A stretch of DNA of 64,000 nt, taken from NCBI GenBank assembly GCA_963921195.1, contig OY992539.1, positions 97,224,964 through 97,288,963 on the forward strand, read 5' to 3'. This stretch comes from Pegoplata infirma (lineage: Eukaryota > Arthropoda > Insecta > Diptera > Anthomyiidae). Numbering within the stretch: position 1 is the first letter of the stretch; each line of letters opens with the position of its first letter. This document shows, in pieces, positions 1-12,900 of the stretch. The notes below the pieces were generated by a model. That model saw nothing but the letters and a program-made list of their open reading frames with translations. It made no database searches and had not been told where the DNA came from. Both the position numbers and the translations under genes were made by a program.

Positions 1-107
1 GTTCTTAATAAAGAGCAACGAAATGCCATAACCCGATTGTGTCACTATTTTTGAAAAACCTAAACTTGCTTGAAGACTTGTACTTATAACATTTTTTTCT
101 ATTACAG

Positions 108-957
108 AAACATTTAGCCAAAGGACGAGATTTACATCTAGCTGCCGCCACTATGGATTCTTTAAAAGAAAGTTCAGTCAATTTGAAAAAAGCTTTAGAT
201 AGTTTTGCTGAAAAGTTGGAAATTGCTAGGGAACGTATAGAAGGTGCTACACGTTTGTATCATTTACTCAATTTACATATGCTCGAGGAAAATATGCAGC
301 ATGAAATGGAACGTTTAGCTGCACAGTATGGTGTAAAGGGTCTAATAGAAAAACATAGAGATAAAGAAAACGAAAGATTTAAACCAAAACCAGATAGTTT
401 AAATTTAAGTTTTAATCATAATAATTTACCAAAATCCACAAATATAACACAAATTATAACCAGTACTCCTGATACGCATAAAATGCGTTCCATGGGTCAT
501 AGATCCGGTTATGGTACTGGCTCCTATGAAAGTCCCACCTGTCATTGTTGGCGTGATAGTCGAAATTTAGATGACATGGATGAGATGCTAGATAATGACG
601 AAGAAGAAGGACAATCAAAAATTGCCGATTCCGGGGTAGGAGAATGTCAACGGTGTGAGGGGAATCCGAAATTAACAAGAGTGTGTTCATGCCAAAGTCT
701 CAATGAGGAAACGGAAAATTTATATGAAAAACAGTTAGTAAAATATAAAATTAAATTAAAAAAAACTGCAAATTATGATAATTTTTTTGTTTTAATTACA
801 GTGATGAACTCGATGATGAATGCTTCGAGCAACCATCTAAACATTATATCAATGTCCATTCACCCCTGGAAGCCAATAAACATTTGCAATGTTTTGCATC
901 CACATTTGAATTGCCCCAATTAGAAGAACTTAGCTGTCTAGATCCTAAAATACAGAA
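108..957 (+). CDS. Pura: Pura exons 1-2 of window: spectrin-like region and acidic linker
   Basis: The acceptor AG is at 106-107 and the exon is in frame from its first base. It encodes a helical, charged segment resembling the spectrin-repeat region before the DH domain in Puratrophin-like GEFs, followed by a linker with an acidic run and several CxC pairs. The donor at 734 (GTTAGT) and the acceptor at 800-801 define a 68-bp intron. The second exon (802-957) ends at a GTAAAG donor. If the 68-bp intron is retained, the frame continues only to 923, so the longer open frame seen there is a retained-intron artefact. Confidence 0.85.
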
Positions 958-3900
958 GTAAAGTCTACAATTTATAAAAAAAGAACAGTTTTATACTACA
1001 ATTTGAGCAAATTTTTTTTCTCAGTGTAATTTTAATTGCAATTTGTTGAAATTTACACAATTTATAGAAAAGGGGTTACACCCTAATTGAAAAGAATTTA
1101 ATGTACACTGATAAAATTTTGTAAGTTAAAACAACTTACAATCACAGACTAATACAGACTCGACAAATATGACAGGTGTCAAAAAAATATTTTTTAACCA
1201 TATGGTTAATGTTTTCAAATTATTCTACGAATTAAGTTAGAAAGAGAAAACTGATATAACGCGCCATAAGAAAAATGGATGCCAAATCGATTTTTGTTGT
1301 TTCACTCACTCCTAAGTGTGCAATTACAATTCTGGCGTTGGCCTTGAATTTTGCTCGTTCCCATACATTTTGTATGTAGAACAAAATTCAAAGCCAACGC
1401 TAGCGTTTCAAAGCCAGAATAGAATCAATTCTATTTTCTTGGCTTTGCTCTCTCGTGAGTATTTTTTTCTTGCTTTGGCGTTGCCAGTCTTTTACAAAAA
1501 AAAGGGTTGATTTTGTGATGTGTTTCATATCTTGTTTATGAAACACATCTGTGTATTGGAAAATTAGAAGAAAAGTACATATAAAAGAAAGTGAAAATAT
1601 AATTTACCGCCAATTATTATAAAAAAAAAACAAGTATGTATCAAAAAAATATCAATAACAAAACCAAAAAAGTTTTATGTTTCTCCGAAAAAAAATAATT
1701 TTCAGGAAAAATTTATTTTTCTTCCACCAAATAATTATATTTCTGTTCTTCTTTGTGTGTGTGTATACAAACAAACGCCAGAACAAAATTCAAAGCCAAA
1801 GCCTTTGTTTAAATCAAACGCCCTCTCTTTATACAAAATTCAAAGTCAACGCCAGAATTGTAATTGCACACTAAGTCGTAGAAAGTGTTTCCATGTAAGC
1901 GTAAAACGGACTAAAAACCGCTGTGTTTTCTCCTAAAATCGCTCAGTTTTTCCCCATTTTTTCTTATAAAACTCTACTGTCGAGTCTGTATTTAGTCTGT
2001 GTTACAATGATAGTTATTTTGGGGTCAACTACATTTTCAGTAAAATCGACTCACATTTTTGTTATTGTGGTAGTAATTTTTTAACAACTAAATTATTTGC
2101 AAAATATTTTGTGTGGCAAACTGTTCTCCATTTATTTAAAGTGTATTCAGAATTCTAATAAATTTCCTTTTTTTTAGAACGCTCCTATTAATCATGCGCG
2201 AAATGATTGGCACGGAACGTGATTATGTACGTTCATTGTACTATGTCATTGAAAATTATATTGATCAACTGCTGCGCGATGATATTCCACAATCATTGCG
2301 CGGTCAACGTAACGTTATCTTTGGTAATATTGAAAAAATATTTGAATTCCATAATAATCACTTTCTTGCTGAATTGGAACGTTATGAACTGAATCCATTG
2401 AAAGTGGGTGCTGCTTTTCTACAAATGGAATCAAAATTCTATTTATATGCTTTGTATAATAAAAATAAACCAAAAAGTGATACATTGATGAGTGAATATG
2501 GGACATCATTTTTTAAGGTAATATTTATATTTTATTTTAATACCGGTTAGGGCCATTACGAAAATTCGGTAAAGTGTCTCTGTTTTGAATACGCAGAAAA
2601 AATGTACTAAATTGAAAGCATGTGGACTTTAATTTATGGAAAATCGGGCTTGCGAGGGCTCCAAAGAAATTAGTTTTTATTCCAAGAACATTTTTCCTAA
2701 AAAATAGTAATGCATTTGGGGCATTCCATGTCAAATTGGACACTTTGAAAAAAAAAAAATTTAGATTTTCCCAATTTGTTTACAGTTTTTAGTACCCTTC
2801 GAAAAATCCTTCGTGGTAAATTTTCAGATTTTTTTGATGACCCCTTCAAAAGATATCGAATTTTTAAAAATTGGTAGTTTGTTCCTTTACTCAAACTTCT
2901 TTTTTTCTTAACTTCTTCAATAATGGTCCAAATTTCAATTTTTTTTTTCAAAATTTTAGTTTTTTACGTACTTTTTAAAAAAATCTCAAAAAATTCTTAA
3001 AAGCGCTCTAGTATGCGATTTTTAAGTTTTAAAATTTAAATCTCATTTTTGAAAATGTTTGTACTCTTCGATTTTTTTGAAATTTTTTGTGTAAAACTTC
3101 TATCGATTCTACAAATTTTTTGCCCAGGAGGATCGTGGGATAGCGATTATTACTATTTTTTGAAATTTTTTGAAAAAAATTTATTGTAATTTTCCAATCT
3201 TAAAATCATTACTACTGCTCCAATGGTGCGTCTTAGAGGGGTCATTTATAAGACCGACCCCCATTAACTGCCCTAATAGTGCCCTTAGAGCAACAAAATG
3301 TATGACCGACCCACAATATTTTTTAGTCCAAACATTTTCTCTGAACACAACTACCCTCTATCTTTAACTGTTAAGGCGGTCCCCATACAATTTTTTTTTT
3401 ATTTTTTGTAAATTTGTTTTATTTAAAAAAATTCTTTAGATCGCTCTAGTATGGGATTTTTAAGTTTCAAAATTTAAATCTCATTTTTGAAAATGTTTGT
3501 ACTCTTCGATTTTTTTGAAATTTTTTTTTGTAAAACTTCTATCGATTCTACAAATTTTTTGCCCAGGAGGATCGAGGGATAACGATTATACCTATTTTTT
3601 AAAATTTTTTGAAAAAAAATTATTGTAATTTTCTAAACTTAAAATCATTTCTACCGGTCCAATGGTGCGTCCTAGAGGGGTCATTAGTGAGACCGACCCC
3701 CATTTATTTTTACACAACAACATTTTTTTAAAACATACCTACGCCCTATCTCCACTCCCAAAGTAGGCTTCCATTCAAAATTACATTTTTATAAAATTTG
3801 TTCCAACTGTTATTTGTATGGGAGACTACTTAGGGAGTGGAGATAGGGCGTAGGTATGTTTTACAAAAATGTTGTAGGGTAAAAATAAATGGGGGTCGGT

Positions 3901-6900
3901 CTCACTAATGACCCCTCTCGGACGCACCATTGGACCGGTAGAAGCTGGTTAAATAAAACAAATTTACAAAAAATAAAAAAATTGTATGGGGACCGCCTTA
4001 ACAGTTAAAGATAGAGGGTAAGGGTGTTCAGAGAAAATGTTTGGACTAAAAAAATATTATGGGTCGGTCATACATTTTGTTGCCCTAAGGGCACTATAAG
4101 GGCAGTTAGAGCGGTTGGAGCAAATTTTAAAAAATGTCGTTTTGTGTGGGAGCCCCCTTAGAAATTGGAGATAGGGTATTAGTAAGTTCCAAAGAAATGT
4201 TAAGACGTAAATTTCGGGGGTCGGTCTTATAAATGACCCCACCATTGGAGCAGTAGAAATTTTGAAAAAAAAAAAATTGAAATTTGGACCATTATTGAAG
4301 AAGTTATGAGTAAAAGAAGTTTGAGTAAAGGAACAAACTACCAATTTTTAAAAGTTCGATATCTTTTGAACGGGTCACCAAAAAAATCTGAAAATTTAAC
4401 ACGAAGGAGTATACGAAGGGTACTAAAAACTGTAAACAATTTGGAAAAATCTAAAAAAAAATTGTCAAAGTTTCCGATTTGACATGGAATGCCCCATATA
4501 TATTCAAAAAAAACTACAAACTAAATGAGAATTAAAAAAATATGGAACTAAAAAAAATTTAATTTTTTACATAAATTTTTTTTTTAAATTTTTGAGCAAA
4601 TTATTAATTGCGTCAATAAAAAAATTAGTCAAGTTGTTTTTTTTAGATTTTGACAAGATTACTCAAATTAGTTTCCTTCATATTTTTTTTCTGCGTATAA
4701 AACTTTTTATCGAGTTGCGTCCAGTGGCGTATACAGTGGAAGGCCCGAATGTCGCAACTTTTTGTATAGGAAAATATTTTAGAATCTGATGATTTTTTTA
4801 TAAAAAAAAATTCAGAATCTGAGAATTTTTCTATAGAAAATGTCTCGTGCCCCCACTGTATACGCCACTGGACGAAACTCTATAAAAACTTCTATACACA
4901 GAAAAAAATATGAAGGAAAATAATTTAAGTAATCATTTGTCATAATCTAAAGAAAAAAACAACTTGAAAAAAGACTCAGATTCTGAGACTTTTTCTAAAG
5001 AAAATGTCTCAGATTCTGAGACAGACTCATTGTCAGAGACATTTTACCTATAGAAAAAGTCTCAGGTTTTGAGAAATTTTTTTCTAAATTTTTCAAATTC
5101 TTAAATATATTTTTTCCCTATGGCAAAAGTCTCAGATTCTAAGACATTTTTATACCCTCCAACTACAGTATGGGGGTATACTCACTTTGTCATTCCGTGT
5201 GTAACGCATCGAAATATCGATCGGGGACCCCATAAAGTATATATATTATTGATCAGTGATCGATTCTAAGACATTTTAGCGATGTCCGTCCGTCCGTCCG
5301 TCTGTAGTTAACACGATGCCGTCCAAAATAAAAGAGCTAGGAACCTCAAGTTGGGCACAAATATGTCTTATGTTACTAGGCAGGTTAAGTTCGGAAATTG
5401 GCCAAATCGGACCAGGGGGAAAAAAGTTCCCCCTTGAAGAACTAAACCAACCTCTAAAAAAATACACGTTTTTACATGTTTTTTTTGTATTTTTGTTAAA
5501 TAAATGAAACATTTGGTATATTTATCGCGATGGGAAGGTGCTCTCAACGTGACCCACTGACCCTATCAACTTCGCCCCCCCCCCAAAAAAAACGCCCCTG
5601 TCAATTTTTTTTTTTTTTACATTTTGGAGTGTATAAAAGATTCGGCACAGCCGAATTTAACACTCTCACTTGTTTCTATTGAAACCCATTTTTTTTTTTA
5701 TATTCAAATTCTGAGACATATTTTCTATACAAAAAGTCTCAGATTCTGAGACATTTTCCTATAGACAATCCCAGCAAAACTTTGGTAATGGGTAGTGATT
5801 ATATAACACATTATCAGGTAATGCATATACATAACTTATTTGTAGCATTATTTTATGATGTCTTACCAATTTGTTCCACAACGTATTATTTTCAAGTGAA
5901 AAGTAATGCATTACTAATAATTTGCTACGTAATGCATGATTATTGGAAAAAATGTATTTCATATTTGTTATTTATAAACATTAAATCATGGATGACTTAT
6001 ATTTGGTTACATTATCTATTATTTGAAAGTTTGAAATAATGTATTATTTATAATTGGATGCATAATGCATTACAATAACATAAAAAATAATTATTTTATA
6101 AAAAAATGCATAAGTTTAAACTAGAGATGGGCTCACGACAGGAAATTTCTAACGACACACACTCACGAGCATATTTTATCTACTTACACTCACTTACAAT
6201 CACGTGAGTAAATTTAATACAAAATTACTTTTTCACTACTCGTAACACCTTATATATTATCATCTGGTATGCTATATTATTCCATTTCTGGTAACCTATA
6301 AAATATCATATATTTTACACCTTACTCGTATTCATCGTTATAAATTTATGACTTATTTTATACCTTACTGGTATTCTTTGTGATAATGTGGATGCATTAC
6401 TTTGAGTCTCATCGCCTGTTAAAATCATCAATGCTGCAATGTATAAAATAAGAGATCCTATACCTTATTTTATACCTTATTTGGTAATCTAAGTTTTGCT
6501 GGGAAAGTCTCATATTCTAAGACATTTTCCTATAGAAAAACATTTTTAAATTCTGAGACATTTTTCCTATAAAACAATCTCATGTTCTGAGACATATTTT
6601 CTATACAAAAAGAATCTGAGACTTTTTCTATTGAAGAAAAGTCTCAGAATTTGAGACTTTTGCCATAGGAAAAATGTTTGAAAATGTTAGATTTTTTCTA
6701 TAGAAAAATGTCTCAGAATCTTTTTCTATAGAACATATTTCCTATTAAAAAAATCAGCAGAGTCTGAAACTTTTTCTGCAGGAAAAAAAATAATTTAGGA
6801 ATTCTCTTGCTAAAATTTAAAAATATTCAATATTTTTGGAATTGGAATTTTGAGGAAAAAACTTATCAGAATCTGATTTCTTTGAATCAGTAGCATTTTA

Positions 6901-9900
6901 GTTACAGGAAAGACTGTCGGAAACAAATTCAAAAAAATTTTGTGTGAAAAAGCGAAAAAAAATATACATTTTTTGTTGGCCCCCTCCCAAAAAATTTTTG
7001 GATACGCCCCTGTTTTCTTCCAACATATGTTACTTTTTATCAATAACAAAAGGAAATAATATTAAGGAAATGTTTATGAAACATTTCCTTAATATTATCC
7101 CGAGTAAAAATGTTTAGATATATTCTTATATATCATATCTGATCCGAGATTTGAAAGATCAGTACTGGTCTGAGCAAGATCAGTACTAATCCGAGATTTG
7201 AAAGATCAGTACTGATCCAAAAAATGAATCGCTACGATTAGATCAGTTTAATTCGGATGAAATTTTATCCGTTTAATTTAAACTGATATAATCTTAGCGA
7301 TCCATTTTTCGAATCAGTACTGATCCTTCACATTTTTACTTGGGATGACAAAGTTTTTTTAAATGAAATACTACAACACTCAGAAAATTATGTAAGTTAC
7401 TACATGTTAGTTGTTTGTATATTTTACAGTAGTTAGTTGTTTTCAACTACAAAGTCAGTTGTTTTTGTATGAAAAATATCAAACAACTATTTCTGTTAGT
7501 TATTTTAAGTAGTTTTTTTGAATAACTAACAAAAAAGTACTGTGATTTAAACTTTAAATTTTAAAGTAGTTAATTTTATTTTTTTTTTATCTCTGAAAAA
7601 TTTTCAGTTTTTTTCCAAAAAATAAAAATAAATTTTCCTTTTTTTTTATTTTTCACAACTTTTTTTTAAAAAAAAAAAAAAAAAAAAAAACTTTGAAAAA
7701 ATTTGGTCTTCAAATTTTTTTTCTGAAAAATTTTTTGAAAAAAAAAATTATATATTGATTATTTTAATTTTACTACCCCGAGTAAAAAAGATTATATATA
7801 ATTTTACTTATTTTTATATAAACATATATTATTTCATAAATTTATACGTAAATTGTTTTGCTATCATATAAGATTATATATATTTACACTTCGTATCTTT
7901 TTCTTATATAAAATTATATAAAAGAAAATGTTAAGTTATACATAATAACATATGATTAGAGTGAGTTTATATAATTACATATGAAATATAAAAATTTGTC
8001 TGTTTGTTTTAAATAATTTAATATAACAAAATATTTGAAGACATTTTATATAAAACTTTATGCAACTTTTTTCTGAATCATATGTAATCTTATATGAGTA
8101 AAATTAAAAAAGAAAATATAAGTCCTTTATATTTAATTTGATACAACTTTTGAAAATTTTTCTAAGTCCATGAAAATTTTTTTTTTGAAGTTCCAAAACT
8201 AAACCTTAAACATTTTTTTTTTTTAAATTTTATATGTTATTATATATAATGCAAAATTAATAAAAAAAAATCTAAGTTCTTTATATATAATTTAATATAA
8301 ATTTTTTTTTGGGATTTTTTTTATAAAAACAATTTTTTTTTTGGATTTTTTTTTATTTAATTATATATAATTGCATAAATTTTTCTAAAAAAGGGGCCAA
8401 TTTTCGCATCAAATCATATAAAATTATATTAAAATCACATCAAATTATATCAAATTTAATTCAACTTTATATGGTTTTATCGACTCATTTTTCGCATCAA
8501 ATTCTATATGAATATATATGATGTCTTTATACAATTAAATATAAACATATATAATCTTTTTTACTCGGGACATTTTAGTTGTTTTGACTACAAATGTAAG
8601 TAGTTTTTACTACATAAGTCAGTTGTTTTTAGTCAGTTAAAATAACTAACATTGTTAGTTGATTTAACTGAAAAAGTAGTTGACCCAAAACAACTTACAA
8701 AGTAGTTATTTTAACTGACATTTTCAGTTGATTTTACTAACATAATTTTTTGAGTGAACACATTTATTTTAGAGTAATTCTTTAATCATAAATGCCTTAT
8801 AAATACTATTCCGATTTTTTTTTTCTTAATTTCAGACTAAACAATTTGAACTGAACGATAAAATGGATTTGGCTTCGTATCTTTTAAAACCAGTGCAACG
8901 TATGGGTAAATATGCCTTACTTTTACAGCAATTGGTGAAAGCATGTAGTACAGTACAGGTAATCTGATGACAAAAACAGTACTTTTTCTTCCCATCTATA
9001 TATTACGCTAATCAATCTAAAATAACTATGTTTTATTTAAAAATTTAGGGTTCCGCTTTACAAGAAATATCAGCCGATGTTGAAGAACTGCAAAAAGCTG
9101 AAGAAATGGTTAAATTTCAATTACGTCATGGTAATGATTTACTTGCCATGGATTCTTTAAGAGATTGTGATGTTAATGTCAAAGAACAGGGACGTCTATT
9201 AAGACAAAATGAATTTTTAGTATGGCAGGGACGAGGAGGTAAAAAAACATTACGACAAATTTTTCTATTCGAAGAATTGGTATTATTCAGTAAAGCTAGA
9301 AGATTTCCGGACCATAAGGTAAAATAAATTATTTTTAAATAATTTTTTAAAATTTTAATAATTTATTCTATTTATTTAAACCCATTTAGAATCTTGATCT
9401 ATATATTTATAAGAATAGTATTAAGACTTCGGATATTGGTTTAACTGCCCATGTTGGTGATTCACCTACAAAATTTGAAATTTGGTTTAGAAAACGTAAA
9501 CCAGAAGATACATTCACACTACAATGTATGTCGGAGGATGTAAAAAATGCTTGGACTGAAGAAATTTCAAAATTATTATGGCAACAGGCGAAAAGAAATC
9601 GAGGTATATTGTGATAACACTGTGCAACAGAAATTTAAATCTTGAATGAGAAACTGAAAGTACACCAAAACACACAAAGTATAATATTTTGTATGCCCCA
9701 CTGTAGTTTTAATTTTTTTAAGTATAAAACTGAATTCACAATGACGGAATACTCTCTGCCAGAGAGTGGATTTTGTTCCTTTCTCTTTCGCACTTAGAGC
9801 CGAGTCACAATTGGCACCACATTCGGTTACCACAAAATGTTTTCATACATTTTGTATGAAAAGCCCAATTGTGACTGGGCTCTTACACATTTTTTGTATG

Positions 9901-12900
9901 ATGTTATCTCTATTTTTAAAGATGGTACTCTGTAGTACAAAGTATGTACTCCGACTTAATAAATGAACTTCTGATTTTTTACTGCAGACATTCATCGACA
10001 TTTTGGAGTTTTTTCAAACGCCACAGAAAAACTTCAGTGGGTAATGATTCTTAAAAAAAATTATATCTACAGTGACTCGCAGCTTATTTCGTGTGTTAGA
10101 TATCAGTTAGCAATCCATTCAAGACAAATATAACAATAATATACCTAATTATTATCAAACGAGTATTTTTGTTAAAAGTGCTGTGTAGGTAATTTATCGA
10201 GCTTTAATTTAAGCTTAATGGCGTCCAGATTGAGTAAATACTAAATGTGCTACAAGGGTCGAAATGGAAATTGAAATTATTGACGTTTTTTAGAAAATTT
10301 CTTCAAAATACTTTCAGGTCGATTTTTCCCAAGCTAAAACATTAAAAATTTAAAAAATAGTCCAATAAAATTTATACATTTATCAAGTAATTTTTCCAAA
10401 GACCCAAACAAAAATCAAAATTATTAAAATGCAGTCGAAGGAATCCTAATTTTTTGACCTCCAATTCTTTTGACCACCAATTTTTTGCAAACAAAGCAAA
10501 TGTTCAATTATTTTCATATCTCACTACTATACACTTAGGTGTTCTAAAATTATTAAACAATTAAGTGTTTTCTTTGTTTACCAAAAATTGGTGGTCAAAA
10601 GAATTGGAGGTCAAAAATCTCAAATTTCTTCTACTGTGTTTTAAAAATTTTGGGTTTTGTTTGGGTCTTTGGAAAAACTATTTAATAAATGAATATTAAC
10701 CATTGAACTGTTTGTTTTAATTTTTAATGTTTGGGTTTGAATAAAATCGACCTAAAAATATTTTTAAGAAATTTTCTAAAAAAGATCTTTCAATAATTTA
10801 AATTTCCATTTCGTCCCTCATCGCACATTGAATATTTACACAATCTGAACGCCATTAAGCTTAAATTAAAGCTTGATTAATTACATACACAGGAGTTTTT
10901 CCAAAAATACTTATTTGATAATAATAAGGTCTATTTTAGTTAGCTTTGTCTTTAATGGATTGCTAACTAATATCTTTCACACGAAATAAGCTGCGAGTCA
11001 CCGTACATGTATTTTTAACCATCTGGTGGTTTTGGTCTACCGGTGACCTCAAATTTGTTACACATTGTTATATTAATATAAAAATTCCTTCAAATTTCTA
11101 TATTTCTTTCCTAGAAATTCGCCTTGCTGAAATGTCTTCGATGGGTATTGGTAGTAAGCCCTGTTTGAATATACGTCCCAGTAATAACCAAATTAATGAT
11201 CGTTCAATAACCATAAGTCAATTGGGAAAAGGTTTGTTTTAAATTTGTTTAAATGCACTAAAATATTATTAATGTTTACTTTTTCATACTACAGCTCCCA
11301 AATTACGTCACTCATTTGTGGGTTTACATACAGATCAAATTAAAACTTCTCGTCGTCCTAATTCTCTAATATCGGAAAGTTCTTTATCAAGTGGCACTAG
11401 TAGTTCATCGCTAAGTAAATCATCTACAACATCATCATCGTCGTCTTCGGCACATCACCATCATCATCAGCAGCAGCAACATCATCCTAATCAAGGTCTT
11501 GAGCTAATAAATGAATGTCAAACGTTGGCATTGGATCACAGCGATAGTAGCAAAACTCAGCATATGACAAATACTTTAAGTAGTGGCTTTAGCAGTCAGA
11601 GTGGTGGTACTGTTAATTCGAGATATCGAAATAATCACAAACGTTCCACGACTATCGTTAGTCAGCTATCAATGGGTACTGAATTTGATTTATTTAAAAA
11701 ATTTTAAAACAATTTGCACTTTTAAATTTTGTCAGTTTTGTGAAACAACAAAAATATTTTCTAAGAACAAAAAAAAACATTTGGATCTTTAAAGTTTTTG
11801 TAATTTCATTTTCAAAACAACTTTAAGAACCCCTATGTTACTCAAGTTCTTGGTAAAGATTTTTTTGAGTGTACTGTTTGTGTGGTACATACAAAAGTAT
11901 ATTATCCCATTGTAAATATTTGTTGTAAATAATGTATATTTTTGCATGTTTTGTACATATTTGTGTAAATAAGTTAGTAAATATTTTGTGTATATATAAC
12001 ACCATGATGCAGTATTTTTTGGACTTGAACAAGACCAAATACTTATGAAAGTAGAGATCGAATATAGTAAAACTGCATTTCCAGTTTTCCATTTTGTGAT
12101 CTTTTCTCCTTTTTAGAGGACTTCAAAGTTTTAAGGATATAAAAATTTCTAGAAATTTATTTAAATATTTCTACTCATCCGAGTATATCGATATTGGTAT
12201 CAAATGTAAGAGTTAATCTCTAGAAATAAAAAAAATGGTTTCATTTTTCAGAACTAAAAATTGTTAATAATGCCCTTTGAAAATTGTATCCTTTCATATC
12301 CTTGATACTTTTCCAAATATTTCTCTCAAAAAATATATCGTTGTACTATATTCAATTTAAGCTATCTGCTCTATTGTGTGCCTTCAGATAGCAAGAGCCG
12401 TTTTAAGATAGAGCGGGGCCCTTGGGCACTCAAAAATTCGGGGGCCCTCTGGTATGTAAAAAGTCGTGTGAAAAAAAATCTTTTGTTATGATTTAATATT
12501 TATACATTATTATGGGTAATTGGTTTAATTTTTCTGTGGGAAAAACTTTTTCAGAATCTCAAACCTTTTCTACACTCCAAAAAAAACTTTGTAAAGTTAC
12601 CAAAAAATCTCGTGATTTTACGAGGCTATTCTCGTAAAATAGGAGGTAGGTAAAATTCTCGTAAAATTACGAGGATTTCCTTGAATGCGCCAAAAATTGG
12701 TCAAATAACCAATTTTATTGGTAAAAATATTGTTTTAAAACCGGAAAAATAAAAAAAAAATGGTAAACTTACAAGAAAAAATGGTATATATGTTTAAAAA
12801 AATGTTAAATTTACAAACCAAAATGGTAAATTTACAAAAAAAAAATTTTTGTTAAACAACATAAATCTTCGTAATAAAATCATTTTTTAAAATAACTGTT

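Larger units (their letters stand above)
11708..12240 (+). other. probable 3' UTR of the short Pura isoform
   Basis: This stretch after the proximal stop lacks the TIRs and palindromic arrays that fill the rest of the intron. It carries a tight cluster of Pumilio-type motifs and ends near an AATAAA at 12225-12230. I infer a 3' UTR; in the long isoform it would be intronic. Confidence 0.5.

Noticed and set aside
153..923. ATG at 153 as the Pura start, and frame to 923
   Set aside because: The frame is already open from the acceptor at 108, and the part after 733 is a 68-bp intron followed by a different frame.
5276..5512. 78-codon ORF in DINE-1 copy A
   Set aside because: The sequence is the conserved non-coding core of a non-autonomous element; other copies do not keep the frame.
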